Assembly: GCA_027532555.1 (NCBI GenBank)
Contig: JAPZTJ010000029.1
Coordinates: 23,877 to 87,876, forward strand
Origin: Aquidulcibacter sp.
GTDB taxonomy: Bacteria; Pseudomonadota; Alphaproteobacteria; Caulobacterales; Aquidulcibacteraceae
Direction of reading: 5' to 3'
DNA length: 64,000 bases
The notes under the pieces: generated by a model
Databases searched by the model: none
What the model was told of the DNA's origin: nothing
The model's input: only the letters and a program-made list of their open reading frames with translations
In this document: piece by piece, positions 61,765 to 64,000 of the stretch
Numbering within the stretch: the stretch's first letter is position 1
How the letters are laid out: the number at the start of each line of letters is the position of its first letter
Made by a program: the position numbers and the translations under genes

Positions 61765-63387
61765 TCAACGCTCAACGCCCATTGCACGCCCAACCGCTTG
61801 TCCGATCGCCAGTTCCTGCCCCGGCTGTACCGCCATGGCGGCGTAGCCCATGCCGCGATTGATGATGGCGTGTTTGCCAAGGCTCGTGTAGACGTGACCT
61901 TCAACGAAGCCCTCCGCCTGGCCATAACTTAAATGACCGGACGTCTTAATCCCAAGATCGCGCGACATGACGTGCTTCAATTCTGCCTCGCGTAATTTTG
62001 CCCATGCGTTTGGCTGATAGCCAAGGCCTTGTCCTTGGGTCATGGCTTGGCCAGACATCACTAAGTAGCTAGCGCGGGCTTTCAGAGCAGTTTCGACTTC
62101 TTCCCCCATGTGCGCTGTGGTGGCAGCGTTTGCCCTTAACTGGCCACGCCGCATCAATTCAACATCAAGCGGTGTCAGTCGCTCTATGGTTGGGTCAAAT
62201 GCCTTGGCTTGGGTTGTCCTTTCGTTGGGCGTCCCTGTTTGGACAATGTTTTCGGCAGGCGGCTTTGCCACTTCAAAGGACTGTTCTACTCTGGCCCCAG
62301 ACAAGCCCGCTAACGCCCCCAGTCGCTTAGCGGCCCAGTGTGACCGGATTTGATCCTGAGCGGCCTGTAAGCGATCTAGACGGGCCTTTAAGTCCTCTGA
62401 AAAGCTCACCCCGTCCCGCGTATCTGCAGCCACCAAGTCAAGACGCGCGAGATGGGCAATGCGCGCACGTGTGACCGCACCGAAAGTGTCGTGTCGGTCA
62501 ATTTCGGCGCGAGCGATAACACCGTTGTTTGCGTTTGCGACTTTCTCAAGCTTCATATCAATGTCTGTCCAGCGGTCGGCTGACGTGCGTGCAAAAAGGC
62601 CGCGCTCGGCTTCGGACCGCGATTGATCCCCCAATAATTCCTGAGCGCAATCTTCGGCGTGGCCACGAATGCCATAACTGATGACTTTACGCGGAATAAC
62701 TAAATCCCGCCCATTCGAGCGCTTGCCACGGATTAAGATGTGGGTGTGCGGCTGGTCCGTATCATGATGGTTGATCGCCACCCATGCCATCTTCGGCTCA
62801 CGGAGGTCACCCGCAACGCGCTCCATGACATCGCGGATATAGGCATCCATATCGTCAATTTTGTCGCTATGCTCAGGGCTTATGATCAAACGGAAATGAT
62901 GACGATCGCTGTCCCAAGATGAGCATGCCTCATGAACATTATGGCGCTCCAGCCCGCCGTCTGGTCCGTAGAATCCAGTCGGGGTTTCATCCACTCCCAT
63001 ACCTTCTCGTGCCAGATAGCGCAAATGCCGCGACACTGCTTGGCCTGCATTCTTGGCACCGCCAGCTCCGCCGTGACGTCCAACAAAGGCCTTAACCATA
63101 ACCCGTTGTCGTGCGCTAACAAAGATAGCTGGACTCCCAAAAGAGCGTCCATCGGAAGCACCGAGAGAACCACCACGTGCGCCCCCACCAAACATCTTTC
63201 CAGTTGCCAAGCGGCGCGCAATGGACGCCTTCACGCCTGTGCCCGACGCAGACTTTAAGCGGTTGGGCAATTTAGGGGAAAGGTCCTCTGGATCTTCTTG
63301 TAAGCGGGCGGCAATCATTTGGCGCAAGGGCAGGGCGTCCAGTCTGGCTGGTCGATCAGCACCGCTCTGTCCTGCCACCTGACGCAC
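61765..63387 (-). CDS. relaxase/mobilisation nuclease (VirD2/RlxS type)
   Basis: 540 residues. The nuclease part has the His-rich metal motif HHDTDQPHTHILIRG (near residue 210), preceded by HRLRLIISPEH-like FRLIISPEHSDKID and RHLRYLAREG; the C-terminal part has the DUF3363-like helical region and YGQAEGFVEGHVY. Such enzymes nick oriT and lead conjugative transfer. Members are often somewhat longer, so this may be a short form. It starts with GTG 8 bases after GGAGG. The adjacent TAAGTCAC repeats may belong to its oriT. Mobilisation partners such as TraD/coupling protein are not in the window. Confidence 0.85.
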   Translation of the reverse strand: MRQVAGQSGADRPARLDALPLRQMIAARLQEDPEDLSPKLPNRLKSASGTGVKASIARRLATGKMFGGGARGGSLGASDGRSFGSPAIFVSARQRVMVKAFVGRHGGAGGAKNAGQAVSRHLRYLAREGMGVDETPTGFYGPDGGLERHNVHEACSSWDSDRHHFRLIISPEHSDKIDDMDAYIRDVMERVAGDLREPKMAWVAINHHDTDQPHTHILIRGKRSNGRDLVIPRKVISYGIRGHAEDCAQELLGDQSRSEAERGLFARTSADRWTDIDMKLEKVANANNGVIARAEIDRHDTFGAVTRARIAHLARLDLVAADTRDGVSFSEDLKARLDRLQAAQDQIRSHWAAKRLGALAGLSGARVEQSFEVAKPPAENIVQTGTPNERTTQAKAFDPTIERLTPLDVELMRRGQLRANAATTAHMGEEVETALKARASYLVMSGQAMTQGQGLGYQPNAWAKLREAELKHVMSRDLGIKTSGHLSYGQAEGFVEGHVYTSLGKHAIINRGMGYAAMAVQPGQELAIGQAVGRAMGVER

Positions 63388-63416
63388 TGCCAGATCCTCC
63401 AGATTACCCCGAAAAC

Positions 63417-63571
63417 TAAGTCACCCAAGGCTGCTTTGGAGTAAGTCACGGCAAGTTATCGGGTGCAACTGAAAACACCTAAAACACGAATAATATCATA
63501 TAGATGTGTGCATCGTGACTTACTCTCTTTTATCTTGCCCCCGTTCCTGTTTCAGTCCGTTTCATAAGTCA
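63417..63571. repeat. TAAGTCA(C) repeats upstream of the relaxase, candidate oriT or operator
   Basis: TAAGTCAC occurs at 63417-63424 and 63442-63449, its inverse GTGACTTA at 63515-63522, and TAAGTCA at 63565-63571. A strongly AT-rich stretch (63485-63505) lies between. The gap 63388-63756 contains no gene, and its position before a relaxase gene is where oriT usually lies. Nicking is inferred, not shown. Confidence 0.45.
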
Positions 63572-63703
63572 TGATCTGTTGGAGGTAGTGGGCAAGCAAT
63601 CACGGCAGGGGCGTAGCTGGCCTAACGCCACCTTGCACTTACCTGATCACACCGAGGTGCCTTCCAGGCCGGAAAGTTGCCTGCCAACGTATAAGCATGC
63701 GAA

Positions 63704-63731
63704 AAGGGCGGAGCTGTTAGGCTCCGCCCTT
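63704..63731 (-). terminator. intrinsic terminator of the ssb gene
   Basis: A perfect 11-bp stem AAGGGCGGAGC / GCTCCGCCCTT with a 6-base loop, followed on the minus strand by TTTTC. It lies 26 bases after the ssb stop and would end its transcript. Confidence 0.85.
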
Positions 63732-63756
63732 GGGCTGATATGTTAGGATGAAGTGA

Positions 63757-64000
63757 CTAGGCGGCGGTCTCCATCGGCAGGTCTGCTTCGGTGCCAGAGC
63801 CTTCAGCTTTGGCTTTGCCGCGGGCGAGGACTTCAAGTTCGCTGAAGGGGCCGAGCACGAACTCGATGACGTAGCGGGTGCGGCCTTGATCGTCGTCGTA
63901 GGAGCTGGGGCGGATGCGACCGAGGAGACGAACGCAGGTGCCCTTTTGGACCATCGTCTCGATGCGGGCGATGATGGCGGGGGCAAAGACGGTAACGCGG
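63757..64000 (-). CDS. ssb: single-stranded DNA-binding protein (partial, N terminus beyond the window)
   Basis: The frame is open from the window edge to a TAG at 63757-63759. It reads VTVFAPAIIARIETMVQKGT, CVRLLGRIRPSSYDDDQGRT and RYVIEFVLGPFSELEVL: strands 3-5 of an OB-fold, as in SSB. The end lacks the usual DDDIPF tail that recruits partner proteins, as in many plasmid-encoded forms. It sits on the mobile side of the tRNA, upstream of the relaxase and on the same strand. The start codon is not in this window. Confidence 0.8.
   Translation of the reverse strand, partial: RVTVFAPAIIARIETMVQKGTCVRLLGRIRPSSYDDDQGRTRYVIEFVLGPFSELEVLARGKAKAEGSGTEADLPMETAA

Overview
The window comes from an alphaproteobacterium, most likely Caulobacterales or a close relative. 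This rests on a RegA-type regulator, a TipF-like EAL protein, a long TonB-dependent receptor paired with tryptophan-halogenase-family proteins, and complete Entner-Doudoroff genes. Composition is moderately GC-rich. The species cannot be named from sequence reading alone.

Layout. (1) 1-9.8 kb: end of a RegB-like kinase, RegA-type regulator, Baeyer-Villiger-type monooxygenase, BaiN-type flavoprotein, amino-sugar genes (nagA plus an SIS-domain deaminase), EVE-domain protein, GtrA protein and a GT-C-like membrane protein, and a beta-propeller protein. (2) 9.8-13.7 kb: a plasmid-type replication and partition module with phased iterons, an RPA-family RepA, a ribbon-helix-helix protein, a small ParA and CGTGTCCACATG repeats. 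(3) 13.8-23.5 kb, minus strand: rpiR-glgB-glgX-malQ and a bacterial homologue of the phosphorylase kinase alpha/beta regulatory subunit. (4) 23.8-38.7 kb, plus strand: a maltodextrin-type ABC transporter, exported alpha-amylase, zwf, pgl, edd, glk, eda, pyk and an aldose epimerase. (5) 38.7-43 kb, minus strand: an unknown protein, two SDRs, ribokinase and nucleoside hydrolase. (6) 43-52.6 kb: an outer-membrane alpha-glucan locus with esterase, pullulanase, halogenase-family protein and TonB receptor, plus a second, divergent halogenase-family gene. (7) 52.7-60 kb: ordinary chromosomal-type genes (tipF-like, tyrA, hisC, an NtrC-family regulator, FkbM methyltransferase, SCP2 protein, hydrolase) and tRNA-Ser(GGA). 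(8) 60.2-64 kb: mobile DNA with a repeat-containing unknown protein, a relaxase, TAAGTCAC repeats and a partial ssb.

How it works together. Regions 3, 4 and 6 form one route from extracellular or stored alpha-glucan to pyruvate: pullulanase and TonB receptor at the outer membrane, amylase and ABC importer at the periplasm and inner membrane, MalQ/GlgX/GlgB in the cytoplasm, then Glk and the Entner-Doudoroff pathway to Pyk. Two HexR-like palindromes (TGTAG-N5-CTACA) lie in the two divergent promoter regions of this system, 27 kb apart, so the local RpiR/HexR-like regulator probably controls both. Core metabolic genes and a tRNA lie on the same DNA as an iteron/RepA/ParA module and a relaxase. 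This suggests a chromid, a large plasmid, or a chromosome with an integrated plasmid.
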